Shown: one piece after another, positions 9,439-18,256 of the stretch
Position numbering within the stretch: position 1 is the stretch's first letter
Layout: each line of letters starts with the position of its first letter
Assembly (NCBI GenBank): GCA_020846935.1
Contig: JADLCY010000005.1
Location: 1-64,000, forward strand
Direction: 5' to 3'
DNA length: 64,000 nt
DNA from: Gemmatimonadaceae bacterium
Lineage (GTDB): Bacteria > Gemmatimonadota > Gemmatimonadetes > Gemmatimonadales > Gemmatimonadaceae
Made by a program: the position numbers and the translations under genes
Notes under the pieces: model-generated
What the model was told of the DNA's origin: nothing
The model's database searches: none
Seen by the model: only the letters and a program-made list of their open reading frames with translations

Positions 9439-11307
9439 TCAGTAGTCCACGGGCCGCAGGTACGATTCGCCGATGGCCGTGCCGGTGAGCATGGCCACGG
9501 TCGGCAATTTTCGCTTCCAGTGGGTGCCGTCGAGTCGGCGCCTGACGAGCTCGATCTCGTGGCGTGCGAAGCCGCGGTCCTCGAGTTCGCGTGCAGTGTA
9601 GCCGGCGACGAGCCAACTCAGGATAGCATCCGCCGTCGCGTAGCTCACGCCAAAGTCCCCTTCGTCGGTCTGCCCGGTGATCAGGTCCGCGGAAGCGGGC
9701 TTGTCAACGATCACGTCAGGGACGCCGAGGTGGCGGGCCAGCGACCAGACCTGCGTCTTGAAGAGGTCGCCGAGCGGATTGATCGGCGGCGAATCGTCGG
9801 CGTGCCAGGTGAAGTACCCGAGGAGTCGTTCCGACTTGTTTCCGGTGCCGAGCGGCACGCCTCGGAGTCGAGCCGACTGATCGAAGAGGGCGATCATTCG
9901 CGTCCGCGCCATCACGTTGCCGCGGCGCGCGGGATCGGCGTCGGCGGCGTGCGCCAGATACCCATCCACCGCCGCCGAGATGTCGATGGTTTGCGCGGGG
10001 AGGCCGAGCGCATCGATGACGAGTTGCGCGTGGGCCAGGCTCTCGGGGTTCGAGGTGCGGTATGGGAGTCGAATGGCGTGAACGTGCTGAGGGCCGATGG
10101 CTCGGGCGGCGAGGTACGCGGTGACCGCCGAGTCGACGCCACCGGAGAGGCCGACGACGACGTCGGTCATGTGGCGGCGTGCGAGTTCGTCAGCGAGGAA
10201 GCCGGTGAGCCAGCGTTCGACGAGCGGGGCGTCGATTTCGAGGGGCGCTGGGCCGCCGCCGCTGAGTCCCTGCGGGGAAACGATGCGAACGGGGACGTGA
10301 TGGTTGTGGTTGGGGGCGGCAGGAGTGTTACCGTGGTTTTCGGGGGGGGCCCCCCGCGTCGCGTCCACAACCCGCACGGCCCCGTCAAACGCGAGCCCCG
10401 GTCGCTCGCCGCCGCGCTCCGCGGTGTCAAGGCACCGACGCAAATGCGGGAGCGCCGTGCGAAGGTCCGCCAGCAACGGCGTGTCCGCCCGCGCGCGACC
10501 CACATCGCCGAAGTCCACGGGCACCATCAACACGGCCTCTTCCCACGCCGGCGAGCGCCCTCGCAGGTCGCCCCGCGGTCCAAACACGCACGAGCTTCCG
10601 GCGAACACCTTCCCCCCTTCACTCCCCACCAGGTTCGCCAGCGACACGAACACCCCATGCTCCTCGGCGAGTTCGCGCACCAGCCGTTCCCAGCGCGACA
10701 CGCTCCCCGGTCCCGGGATCTCGTCATGCCGCGGGTGAATGCCACGCGCCGGTGCCGCGGACGAGACGAAGATCAGATCCGCGTCGTCGAGTGCCACGAT
10801 CGTGCCCGACAGCGAGTGCCACGCGTCTTCGCAGATCAACATGCCAGCGCGTCCCCACGCCGTGTCGAATGCGCGCAGGTCGTGACCTCTCTCCACAAAC
10901 CGCTCTTCGTCGAACAAACCGTACGTCGGCAGGAACGCCTTGCGGTGGACGTGGACGACGTGAGCCGGCCCATCACCGAGGCGAAGGTAGGCCACGCTGT
11001 TGTGGAGCGTCTCGCGCCAGCGCTCGTAGAAGCCAATCACCACGTCGATCGGGCGCAACGGGCCACCGTGCGCTCGCAGGGCGTGGTCCAGGTCGGCGGC
11101 CAGCATTCCCGCCGTGACCGCCACCTCACGAACGCCGCCCTCCACGAAGTAGCCCGACAGGACGGTCTCCGCGAAGTGCACGACGTCGGGACGAGGGTCG
11201 GCGGCCGCGAGCTGGGCCAGGACGGCGCCAACCCGGTCGACGTTGGCGGCGTAGTCCCCCTTTCGCGGCCGCAGCTGGGCGACGGCGAGCGTGATCGGCT
11301 GAGGCAT
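9439..11307 (-). CDS. nadE: Glutamine-dependent NAD+ synthetase
   Basis: This 622-residue two-domain enzyme makes NAD+ from deamido-NAD, ATP and glutamine, the last step of NAD synthesis. The N-terminal nitrilase-type glutaminase (about 1-290) shows the expected triad: Glu in AETVLSGY, Lys in HRKAFLPTYG and Cys in MLICEDAWH. The C-terminal ammonia-dependent synthetase has the ATP-pyrophosphatase loop SGGVDS near residue 385, then GTGNKSERLLGYFT and the KPASADL segment. The linker between the domains is Pro/His/Asn-rich and is encoded over a G8C6 run (10342-10355). I chose ATG at 11307 (MPQPITLAVAQLRP), where homology to nitrilase domains begins. It is divergent from the penicillin-binding protein gene and followed closely by a small gene. 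Confidence 0.93.
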   Translation of the reverse strand: MPQPITLAVAQLRPRKGDYAANVDRVGAVLAQLAAADPRPDVVHFAETVLSGYFVEGGVREVAVTAGMLAADLDHALRAHGGPLRPIDVVIGFYERWRETLHNSVAYLRLGDGPAHVVHVHRKAFLPTYGLFDEERFVERGHDLRAFDTAWGRAGMLICEDAWHSLSGTIVALDDADLIFVSSAAPARGIHPRHDEIPGPGSVSRWERLVRELAEEHGVFVSLANLVGSEGGKVFAGSSCVFGPRGDLRGRSPAWEEAVLMVPVDFGDVGRARADTPLLADLRTALPHLRRCLDTAERGGERPGLAFDGAVRVVDATRGAPPENHGNTPAAPNHNHHVPVRIVSPQGLSGGGPAPLEIDAPLVERWLTGFLADELARRHMTDVVVGLSGGVDSAVTAYLAARAIGPQHVHAIRLPYRTSNPESLAHAQLVIDALGLPAQTIDISAAVDGYLAHAADADPARRGNVMARTRMIALFDQSARLRGVPLGTGNKSERLLGYFTWHADDSPPINPLGDLFKTQVWSLARHLGVPDVIVDKPASADLITGQTDEGDFGVSYATADAILSWLVAGYTARELEDRGFARHEIELVRRRLDGTHWKRKLPTVAMLTGTAIGESYLRPVDY

Positions 11308-11448
11308 GCCGAAAGCTGCTGCCCCAGCCCGCCGACCAGCAACGCCCTCCGCCACCGTGTGAACTCTCCGGGCGCAGGGACGGTATCAGAGGGAGGGTTA
11401 GCTTTGATCACCCCACAGCCGTCCTGCGGCGAGGATTCCCTTTTCCAG

Positions 11449-13488
11449 ATGCTGTTAGGCACGCCCGCGTTTCGTCGGTACGCTGCGCGCCAGCTCCTCC
11501 CGGTGCTGGGCGTGCTGGGGTTCGCGATCCCCACCGCGGGCGCCCAGGACTCGGCGAAGACCACGACGGGCGAGGCCTGGCGCATCGTGACGCCGTCCCA
11601 GTCGTCGGTGGTCCTCGCCCGCGACGGCTCCGTCATCGGGGAAATCGGCCGCGAGTGGCGCACGCTCGTCTCCCTGCGCAGCCTGCCTCGCTACGTGCCA
11701 CAGGCCTTCATCGCCGTCGAGGACCAGCGGTTCTACCAGCACGACGGCGTCGATCTTGTGGGCGTCGCCGGCGCCCTCAAAGACGCGCTGCGGGGTCGCG
11801 TGCGCGGCGCGAGCACCATCACGCAGCTCCTCGTCGGCAACATGCACCCCGACATCATCGATCGCACTGATCGCACGCTGGGCCGCAAGCTGCGTGAGCA
11901 ACAGGCGGCGCGCGAGATGGAGCGCCACTACACCAAGGAGCAGATCCTCGAGGCGTTTCTCAACCAGATCCACTTTGGGCGCCGCTACTACGGCATCGAA
12001 AGCGCCGCCCGTCACTATTTCGGCAAACCGGCGTCTCGACTCACCATCGCCGAGGCCGCATCGCTCGCCGCCATGCCCAAGGGACCGGCGATCTACGATC
12101 CGGTTCGCAATCCCGCGCGCAATACCACGCGTCGCAACACCGTGCTGGCCCTCATGGCCCAGCAGGGCTTCATCACGGAGGCGCAGGCCCGCGCGGCTCA
12201 GGCAGAACCCCTGGTCACCGTGGCCGACGAAGGCTTCGCCGCGCCCGCCCCATGGTTCATCGACGTGGTTCGCGTCCAGGCTGCCCGCAACAATCACGTC
12301 ATCGGCGACCAACCGTACCGAATCCACACCACGCTCGATCCGCAGGTACAGCGCGCGGCCGTCGAGGCTCTCAACGAAGGCATCGCCGAGGTGGAGGCCC
12401 GACCCGGATACCGTCCTCGGCGCGGCGCCAAGGGTGACACCGCGCGACTGCAAGGCGCTGTCGTCGCGCTCGATCCGTTCACCGGCGACGTGCGCGCGCT
12501 CGTCGGAGGGCGCGACTACGCGCGTTCGTCGTTCAATCGGGCGGTGAACGGCATGCGACAGCCCGGGTCCGCCTTCAAGCCGATCGTCTACGCGACCGCG
12601 GTCGCCGATTCGCTGCCCGCCAACGAGATGGTGGCCGATACGGCGATTGCCATCGCGATGTCGCGCAATGTCACCTACCGACCCAGGAATTCTGACGGTG
12701 AGTTTCTCGGCAACATCACGCTGCGCGAGGCGCTCACGCGTTCGCGAAACCCGGTCGCCGTGCAACTCGCCGAGCGTTTCACGATGGACAGCGTGATCGC
12801 GACGGCCCGCGCGCTCGGCATCACATCACCGATCTCGCCGTATCCGTCCAGCGCGATTGGTGCCTCGGTGGTGCAGCCGCTCGACCTCGTGGTGGCCTAC
12901 GCCGCCTTCGATAACCTGGGCGCGCGCGTCGAGGCGCGGTTCATCACGCGGATCGAAGACGCGAGCGGCAAACTCGTGTGGCAGAACCCGATCACGCCAC
13001 CCGTGCCCGCGATCGACCCCAGGGTCGCGTTCATCGTGCGCGACATGATGCGTGATGTCGTGGATCGCGGAACAGCAACCGCCATCCGACGCTACCTGCC
13101 ATCGACGATTCCGGTCGCCGGAAAGACCGGCACTACCGACGACAATTCGGACGTCTGGTTCGTGGGCATGACCCCCGACCTCGTCGCCGGTGTGTGGCTC
13201 GGTTTCGATCAACCCGCGCCCATCGCGCCCGGCGCAGCGGGAGGCGTGCTCGCCGCGCCGATCTTTGCGCGCATGCTGCAGCATTCCGGTACTCTGCGCG
13301 CGGGTCTCCCCTGGCGAGCTCCGTCGGGCCTCGTGGTGGCCGAGCTCGATCGCGCGACGGGGCAGGTCGCAACAGACGCCACGCCGCCGGAGCGGCGCTA
13401 CACCGAGTATTTCCTCGACGGTACCGAGCCCGCCGTCCTTCGCATGGATGTCTGGCGACTGCTCAAGGGCGGGACGCTGATCTACTGA
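11449..13488 (+). CDS. Class A penicillin-binding protein (PBP1A-type)
   Basis: This 679-residue bifunctional peptidoglycan synthase acts at the periplasmic face of the inner membrane. The glycosyltransferase-51 domain has catalytic Glu91 in EDQRFYQHDG and the GASTITQ motif. The transpeptidase domain has all three motifs: S374-x-x-K377 (GSAFKP), S432-R-N434 and K559-T-G. The start is ATG 11449; the frame is open far upstream, but that stretch is the antisense of nadE. The N-terminus reads like a signal peptide with a possible AGA cleavage site instead of the usual short cytoplasmic tail and permanent anchor. It converges on lon at a strong hairpin and may share a divergent promoter region (11308-11448) with nadE. 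Confidence 0.92.
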   Translation: MLLGTPAFRRYAARQLLPVLGVLGFAIPTAGAQDSAKTTTGEAWRIVTPSQSSVVLARDGSVIGEIGREWRTLVSLRSLPRYVPQAFIAVEDQRFYQHDGVDLVGVAGALKDALRGRVRGASTITQLLVGNMHPDIIDRTDRTLGRKLREQQAAREMERHYTKEQILEAFLNQIHFGRRYYGIESAARHYFGKPASRLTIAEAASLAAMPKGPAIYDPVRNPARNTTRRNTVLALMAQQGFITEAQARAAQAEPLVTVADEGFAAPAPWFIDVVRVQAARNNHVIGDQPYRIHTTLDPQVQRAAVEALNEGIAEVEARPGYRPRRGAKGDTARLQGAVVALDPFTGDVRALVGGRDYARSSFNRAVNGMRQPGSAFKPIVYATAVADSLPANEMVADTAIAIAMSRNVTYRPRNSDGEFLGNITLREALTRSRNPVAVQLAERFTMDSVIATARALGITSPISPYPSSAIGASVVQPLDLVVAYAAFDNLGARVEARFITRIEDASGKLVWQNPITPPVPAIDPRVAFIVRDMMRDVVDRGTATAIRRYLPSTIPVAGKTGTTDDNSDVWFVGMTPDLVAGVWLGFDQPAPIAPGAAGGVLAAPIFARMLQHSGTLRAGLPWRAPSGLVVAELDRATGQVATDATPPERRYTEYFLDGTEPAVLRMDVWRLLKGGTLIY

Positions 13489-13501
13489 GTCACCGCCCGT
13501 T

Positions 13502-13536
13502 GGACGCGGGCCGCCGCGCTAGGCGGCCCGCTGTCC
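13502..13536. terminator. Bidirectional terminator hairpin between the PBP gene and lon
   Basis: The arms GCGGGCCGCC (13506-13515) and GGCGGCCCGC (13522-13531) pair perfectly over 10 bp around a six-base loop. Flanking GGAC/GTCC adds four more pairs with one bulged T. It begins 13 bases after the PBP stop; the stop codon of lon (13519-13521) lies inside the loop. No long U-tract follows, as is common in GC-rich genomes. Confidence 0.7.
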
Positions 13537-16062
13537 TGCTTTGGGCTCCGATCCCACGAGTGCGATCTTCAGCACGTCGGCGAGCGTTTCCACCGGGTGG
13601 AACGAGAGATCCTTGCGCACCTCGCTCGGTACGTCTTCGAGGTCGGCTTCGTTCTGCTTCGGGATGATGATGGTCTTGATCCCCGCGCGATGGGCACCGA
13701 GCACCTTCTCCTTCACTCCACCGATCGGCAGCACTCGGCCGCGGAGCGTGATCTCGCCAGTCATCGACACGTCGCGCCGCACGGGAATGCCCGAAAGCTC
13801 GGACACAATCGCGGTGGCGATGGCGATGCCGGCGGACGGGCCGTCCTTGGGGATCGCGCCCGCGGGCACGTGGATGTGCGCCTCGGTCGCCCCCGCCAGC
13901 TGTTCCGGCAGGATGCCGAGCGCTGCGGCATTGTTGGTGGCGTAGGTGAGCGCGGCACGTGCGCTCTCCTTCATGACGTCGCCCAGCTGACCGGTGAGGA
14001 TCAGCGACATCGGTGCGGTGCGGCCGCGGCCTTCGTCGTCCTCTCGCCGCACGCCCGCATCGCGTCGGATCGACGCTTCGACGAACATGATGTCGCCGCC
14101 CATCGGCGTGTAGTACATGCCGGTGGCAATGCCCACCTCGTGCGCCTGCTGCGCGCGTTCAGGGTGCACCTTGGGCCGACCCAGCAGCTCCCGGACCTCC
14201 TTGTCGTCGATCACGGTGTCGGCCAGGTCGCTCTCATCTCCACCGGCGATCTTGCGCGCAACCTTGCGCGCGGCGCGTCCGATCTCGCGCTCGAGCTGAC
14301 GCACGCCGCTCTCGCGCGTGTACTGCGACACGACCGACATCACCGCGTCGTCGCTGAACGTCACCTGCTTGTCCGCGAGCCCCGACTCCTCGAGCTGGCG
14401 CGGAATGAGGTACTTCTTCGCGATCTCCGCCTTCTCGCGTTCCGTGTACCCACTGAACTCCACGACCTCCATGCGGTCGAGCAGCGGACCAGGGATGTTC
14501 TGGATAAAGTTCGCGGTCGCGATGAACAACACCTCGCTCAGATCGAACGGAACGCCGAGGTAGTGGTCGGTGAACGAGTCGTTCTGTGCGGGGTCGAGGA
14601 CTTCGAGCAACGCCGATGCCGGGTCGCCCTGGAACGACTGGCCGAGCTTGTCGACCTCGTCGAGCAGAAAGACCGGGTTCTTTGTGCCAGCCTGCTTCAT
14701 GCCCTGGATGATGCGCCCTGGCATCGCACCCACGTAGGTGCGCCGGTGCCCCCGAATGTCGGCCTCGTCGCGCGCCCCGCCGAGTGCGACGCGCACATAT
14801 TGGCGATCGAGCGAGCGGGCGATGGACTTGGCGATCGATGTCTTGCCCACGCCTGGCGGGCCCGCGAACAGCAGGATCGGCCCGCGCGCCATGGCGCGCG
14901 CCTTGGCCTCGACTGCGTCCGTGATGCGATCGTCGTCGCTGCCCTGCTTGCCAAGCGTCGGCGTCGCGTCCTCCCGGGCCGCCTTCAGCCGCGACGCCGG
15001 AAACTCGCCCGTCTTTGAGACCTCCTCGGCGACCTGCTTGGCCCGCAGCTGGCGCACGGCCAGGAACTCCAGCACGCGATCCTTCACGTCCTGCAGCCCA
15101 TAGTGGTCCTCGTCCAGGATGTCGCCCGCGCGATTGAGGTCGAGATGATCGTCCGAACGCTTGCCCCACGGCAACTCGGCGATCCACTCGAGATACGTGC
15201 GGATCACCTGCGCCTCCATCGACTCACGGCCCGAACGCTCCAACCGGCCCAGCTCGCGCTCCACTTCCGCCCGCGCCTCCTTGGGCAGTTCGAGCTTCGT
15301 CAGGCGGTCGCGGAGCTCCTGGACCTCCTTCGACTGGTCATCGTCGCCCAGCTCCTTCTGGATCGCCTTCATCTGCTCGCGAAGGAACATCTCACGCTGC
15401 CGCTCGCCCAGCTCTTCCTGGACCTGCGACTTGATCTCTTCCTGCGCCTCGAGCATGCCGATCTGACGCTGCACGTGGACGAGTACGCGACGCAGCCGCT
15501 CCTCGACGCTCAGCGTCTCGAGGAGTCCCTGCTTCTCCGGGACCGTGAGCTCGATGTAGCCAGCGACGAGGTCGGCGAACTTGCCTGGGTCATCCACGGA
15601 GTCCAGCACCTGGTGCACGACCTCCTCCGGGAGCCCCCGCTTTTCCCCCAGCTCCTGGGCGCGCTCGCGGGTCTCCTTGTGCAAGGCCTCGAACGCCGCG
15701 TCCTGCTGGTCCAGCGGGTTCATCTCCTCCGTCGGCAGGATCACGGCCGTCAGGTAGCCGTCACCCTGGGTGTACTGCAGCGCCGTCGCGCGCTGCTCGC
15801 CCTGCAGGAGCAGCTGCACCCCGCCAAGGCCGCGCTGGATCTGCCCAATGCGGGCGATGACGCCCATCGAATAGAGGATTTCGGGCGCCGGCTCGTCGGT
15901 GTTGTCGCGCTGCGCCACCGCAAAGACCAGGCGGTCACCCTTGAGCGCGGCTTCGATGGCGCGCAGGGTGCCCGGTCGTCCCGCCGCAATCGGGTTCGTG
16001 ACGCCGGGGAAGATGACGGTGCCTCGCAGGGGCAGGACTGGAAGGGTCTGACGCTGTGACAT
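13519..16062 (-). CDS. lon: ATP-dependent Lon protease (LonA type)
   Basis: This 847-residue soluble protease degrades damaged and short-lived regulatory proteins. It contains an N-terminal substrate-binding LON domain (about 10-205), a coiled-coil region (about 205-330), and an AAA+ module with Walker A GPPGVGKT near residue 400 and Walker B FLLDEVDKLG. The protease domain has the Ser-Lys dyad: Ser743 in DGPSAG and Lys786 in GVKEKVLGAHRAG, with the family's usual 43-residue spacing. I chose ATG 16062 because the LON domain (LPVLPLRGTVIFPG) starts just after it. The length is slightly above the E. coli enzyme (784). Transcription is opposite to the kinase gene upstream. Confidence 0.96.
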   Translation of the reverse strand: MSQRQTLPVLPLRGTVIFPGVTNPIAAGRPGTLRAIEAALKGDRLVFAVAQRDNTDEPAPEILYSMGVIARIGQIQRGLGGVQLLLQGEQRATALQYTQGDGYLTAVILPTEEMNPLDQQDAAFEALHKETRERAQELGEKRGLPEEVVHQVLDSVDDPGKFADLVAGYIELTVPEKQGLLETLSVEERLRRVLVHVQRQIGMLEAQEEIKSQVQEELGERQREMFLREQMKAIQKELGDDDQSKEVQELRDRLTKLELPKEARAEVERELGRLERSGRESMEAQVIRTYLEWIAELPWGKRSDDHLDLNRAGDILDEDHYGLQDVKDRVLEFLAVRQLRAKQVAEEVSKTGEFPASRLKAAREDATPTLGKQGSDDDRITDAVEAKARAMARGPILLFAGPPGVGKTSIAKSIARSLDRQYVRVALGGARDEADIRGHRRTYVGAMPGRIIQGMKQAGTKNPVFLLDEVDKLGQSFQGDPASALLEVLDPAQNDSFTDHYLGVPFDLSEVLFIATANFIQNIPGPLLDRMEVVEFSGYTEREKAEIAKKYLIPRQLEESGLADKQVTFSDDAVMSVVSQYTRESGVRQLEREIGRAARKVARKIAGGDESDLADTVIDDKEVRELLGRPKVHPERAQQAHEVGIATGMYYTPMGGDIMFVEASIRRDAGVRREDDEGRGRTAPMSLILTGQLGDVMKESARAALTYATNNAAALGILPEQLAGATEAHIHVPAGAIPKDGPSAGIAIATAIVSELSGIPVRRDVSMTGEITLRGRVLPIGGVKEKVLGAHRAGIKTIIIPKQNEADLEDVPSEVRKDLSFHPVETLADVLKIALVGSEPKAGQRAA

Positions 16063-16140
16063 ATCGGCTGGGCGCGCTGGATTGCGGTGACGAGGGGAAG
16101 CCCCCAAGGGTGCTTACCCCAGAGCACATCCTGCGCTTCT

Positions 16141-16169
16141 GTTTTACGCCACCCTGACGGGGATTGCAA
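16141..16169 (-). promoter_or_regulatory. Possible sigma-70-type promoter of lon
   Basis: On the minus strand TTGCAA (16169-16164) is followed after 17 bases by TAAAAC (16146-16141), each matching four of six consensus positions. This lies about 80 bases upstream of the chosen lon start. No CIRCE or heat-shock sigma motif was recognised. Confidence 0.35.
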
Positions 16170-16281
16170 CTTTCGACCGCCAGACTGACGTAGGGGCTGC
16201 TGCCATGCCGCCTACCCGGACAACTCGGCCAATGCTACACTTCGCGTCGCCTATGTCCGCGCCGACTCCACACACCTGACG

Positions 16282-18231
16282 GTGGCCGAACCCCTCTTCC
16301 CGGCGTCCGACTCCGAGCTGCGCGCGCACGTCGAGCGCGTCCTGAGCGACGGATACGAGCTGGACCGCGAGATTGGCCGGGGCGGCATGGGGATCGTCTA
16401 TCTGGCGCGCGATCGACGGCTCAAGCGGCAGGTCGCCGTCAAGCTGCTGCCGCCGGAGCTCGCATTCCGCGCCGAGATCCGGTCTCGCTTCCTCCGCGAA
16501 GCCGAGACCGCCGCTCAGCTCGGGCACCCCAACATCGTGCCGATCTATTCGGTCGATGAACGGGAAGGCCTCGTGTTCTTCGTCATGGCGTACGTCGATG
16601 GCGAGAACCTCGCCATGCGCCTCCATCGCGACGGAGCCATGCCCGGCCCGGAGGTGCGCCGCATCCTCATCGATGTGGCCAGGGCGCTGTCATACGCACA
16701 TGAACGCGGCGTCGTCCACCGCGACATCAAGCCGGACAACATCCTGATCGACTCGGGTGGGCGCGTGATGGTGACCGACTTCGGCATCGCGCGCGCCGTG
16801 ACCGAAGGGGCCGATGCCCGCCTCACCGCGACCGGCATGGCGATCGGTACGCCGGCCTACATGTCCCCCGAGCAATCCATGGGGGAGCGCGAAGTGGACG
16901 GGCGCAGCGACCTGTATTCGTTAGGCATCGTTGGCTACCAGATGCTGAGCGGCGAGCTTCCGTTCAACGCATCGAGCACGCCGGCCCTGCTGGTCAAGCA
17001 CCTGTCCGAGGTCCCGCCGCCCATCGAGGAGCGCTGCCCCGGCGTCGAGCCCGACCTCGGGCGCGCCATCATGCTGCTCCTCGAGAAGGAGCCCGCCAAC
17101 CGACTCCCGAGCGCGAGCGCGCTCGCGGCCGCGCTCGAGTCGGGCAACGTTCCCGATGCGCGCGGCAACCTGGTCGCGCGACCCGTCACCACGCCGTCGT
17201 CCGCACGTGCACCCGCAGCGAATCAGGTTCCGCGTCCGCTCGCCGACGTCGGCTTCGGTGCCATCTCGGCCGAAGAAGCACGCCGGTGGAGCGACGCCAA
17301 GGTCATCGCGTTCCGCAAAGGCGCCACGCCATGGGCGTTCTTCGGTGTGGCCGCCATCATCCTCTCGGCGTTCGGCGTCATCGACGTCGTCGGACTCTGG
17401 GGGATGTGGACCATCTTCATCGCCTGGAAATACGCCAAGCTCTGGACCGACGGCTTCGACTGGCGCGACGTCATGAAGGAGCCGCGGGACCGCATGTTCT
17501 TCGACGTCGTCGCGGACTGGGTCGACTCTGTTCGAGCCATCTGGGATCCGCGCAAGCGCGCCGAAGTGCGGGAGCGCGAACGCCTCAAGAACGAACGCAC
17601 CAGCGCGCTCGCCGCCGGAGACGTGGCACCAATCGCCCTGCCCGGTGGCGCGTCACCCGCAAGCCTCTCGTCCGTCGTGGGGAGATACGCCCGCGCCGTG
17701 CAGGACGCGGCGCGCAACCGCGAGGAGATTCTTCGCCTGATGCAAACGCTGCCAAAGAAGGACCAGCAGCTGCTGCGCGAGGTACCTTCCGGAGCGGCGG
17801 CGCTGTACCAGAAGATCGAGGCGCTGGCCGTCGCCCTCGGCGAGGCCGAGCGCGCGCTCCCCGACACGCCCGGCTCCGAGATCGACAACGAAATCGCGCG
17901 CCTCGAGTCGGAGGCCAATCCCCTCGATACGCAGGGCAGCGATGAACGTGTGCGACGGCTCGCGTACCTCAAGCGGCAACGCCGCGCCGTAGCCGAGATC
18001 GAGGGTCGTACCAAAACGCAGCGCGAGAAGCTCGAGTCGTGCGCCATCGCGCTGCAGAACATGCGGCTCGACATCGTCCGGCTGAAGGCAGGTTCCCAGA
18101 CGTTCGAGCACATTACCTCGGTCGCCGAGCAGGCCGTGGCGCTCGCGCGTGAGGTCGACACCGCCATGTACGTAAAGGACGAGATGTCGAAACTGTCGGC
18201 GCGTCGCGCGGGTAGTGTCAGACGGCAGTAG
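16282..18231 (+). CDS. Membrane Ser/Thr protein kinase with C-terminal coiled coil (first of a pair)
   Basis: This 649-residue Hanks-type kinase has an N-terminal catalytic domain (about 25-290) with the glycine loop IGRGGMG, ATP-binding Lys54 (VAVK), catalytic Asp148 (HRDIKPDN) and DFG at 166-168; all key residues are intact. Around residues 346-383 two closely spaced hydrophobic segments resemble a 2TM hairpin. The C-terminal 230 residues are charged and probably coiled-coil. There is no PASTA or other extracellular sensor, so it likely responds to intracellular or membrane cues. The GTG start at 16282 is chosen because an upstream in-frame ATG is absent; no good ribosome site is visible. 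The next gene is its paralogue. Confidence 0.9.
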   Translation: MAEPLFPASDSELRAHVERVLSDGYELDREIGRGGMGIVYLARDRRLKRQVAVKLLPPELAFRAEIRSRFLREAETAAQLGHPNIVPIYSVDEREGLVFFVMAYVDGENLAMRLHRDGAMPGPEVRRILIDVARALSYAHERGVVHRDIKPDNILIDSGGRVMVTDFGIARAVTEGADARLTATGMAIGTPAYMSPEQSMGEREVDGRSDLYSLGIVGYQMLSGELPFNASSTPALLVKHLSEVPPPIEERCPGVEPDLGRAIMLLLEKEPANRLPSASALAAALESGNVPDARGNLVARPVTTPSSARAPAANQVPRPLADVGFGAISAEEARRWSDAKVIAFRKGATPWAFFGVAAIILSAFGVIDVVGLWGMWTIFIAWKYAKLWTDGFDWRDVMKEPRDRMFFDVVADWVDSVRAIWDPRKRAEVRERERLKNERTSALAAGDVAPIALPGGASPASLSSVVGRYARAVQDAARNREEILRLMQTLPKKDQQLLREVPSGAAALYQKIEALAVALGEAERALPDTPGSEIDNEIARLESEANPLDTQGSDERVRRLAYLKRQRRAVAEIEGRTKTQREKLESCAIALQNMRLDIVRLKAGSQTFEHITSVAEQAVALAREVDTAMYVKDEMSKLSARRAGSVRRQ

Positions 18232-18256
18232 TCCTCCCCCGGCGCCCTCGGTCAGC

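Noticed and set aside
9400-11448. Upstream extension of the PBP frame
   Set aside because: It is the antisense of nadE and gives no PBP-like sequence; the true N-terminus begins at 11449.
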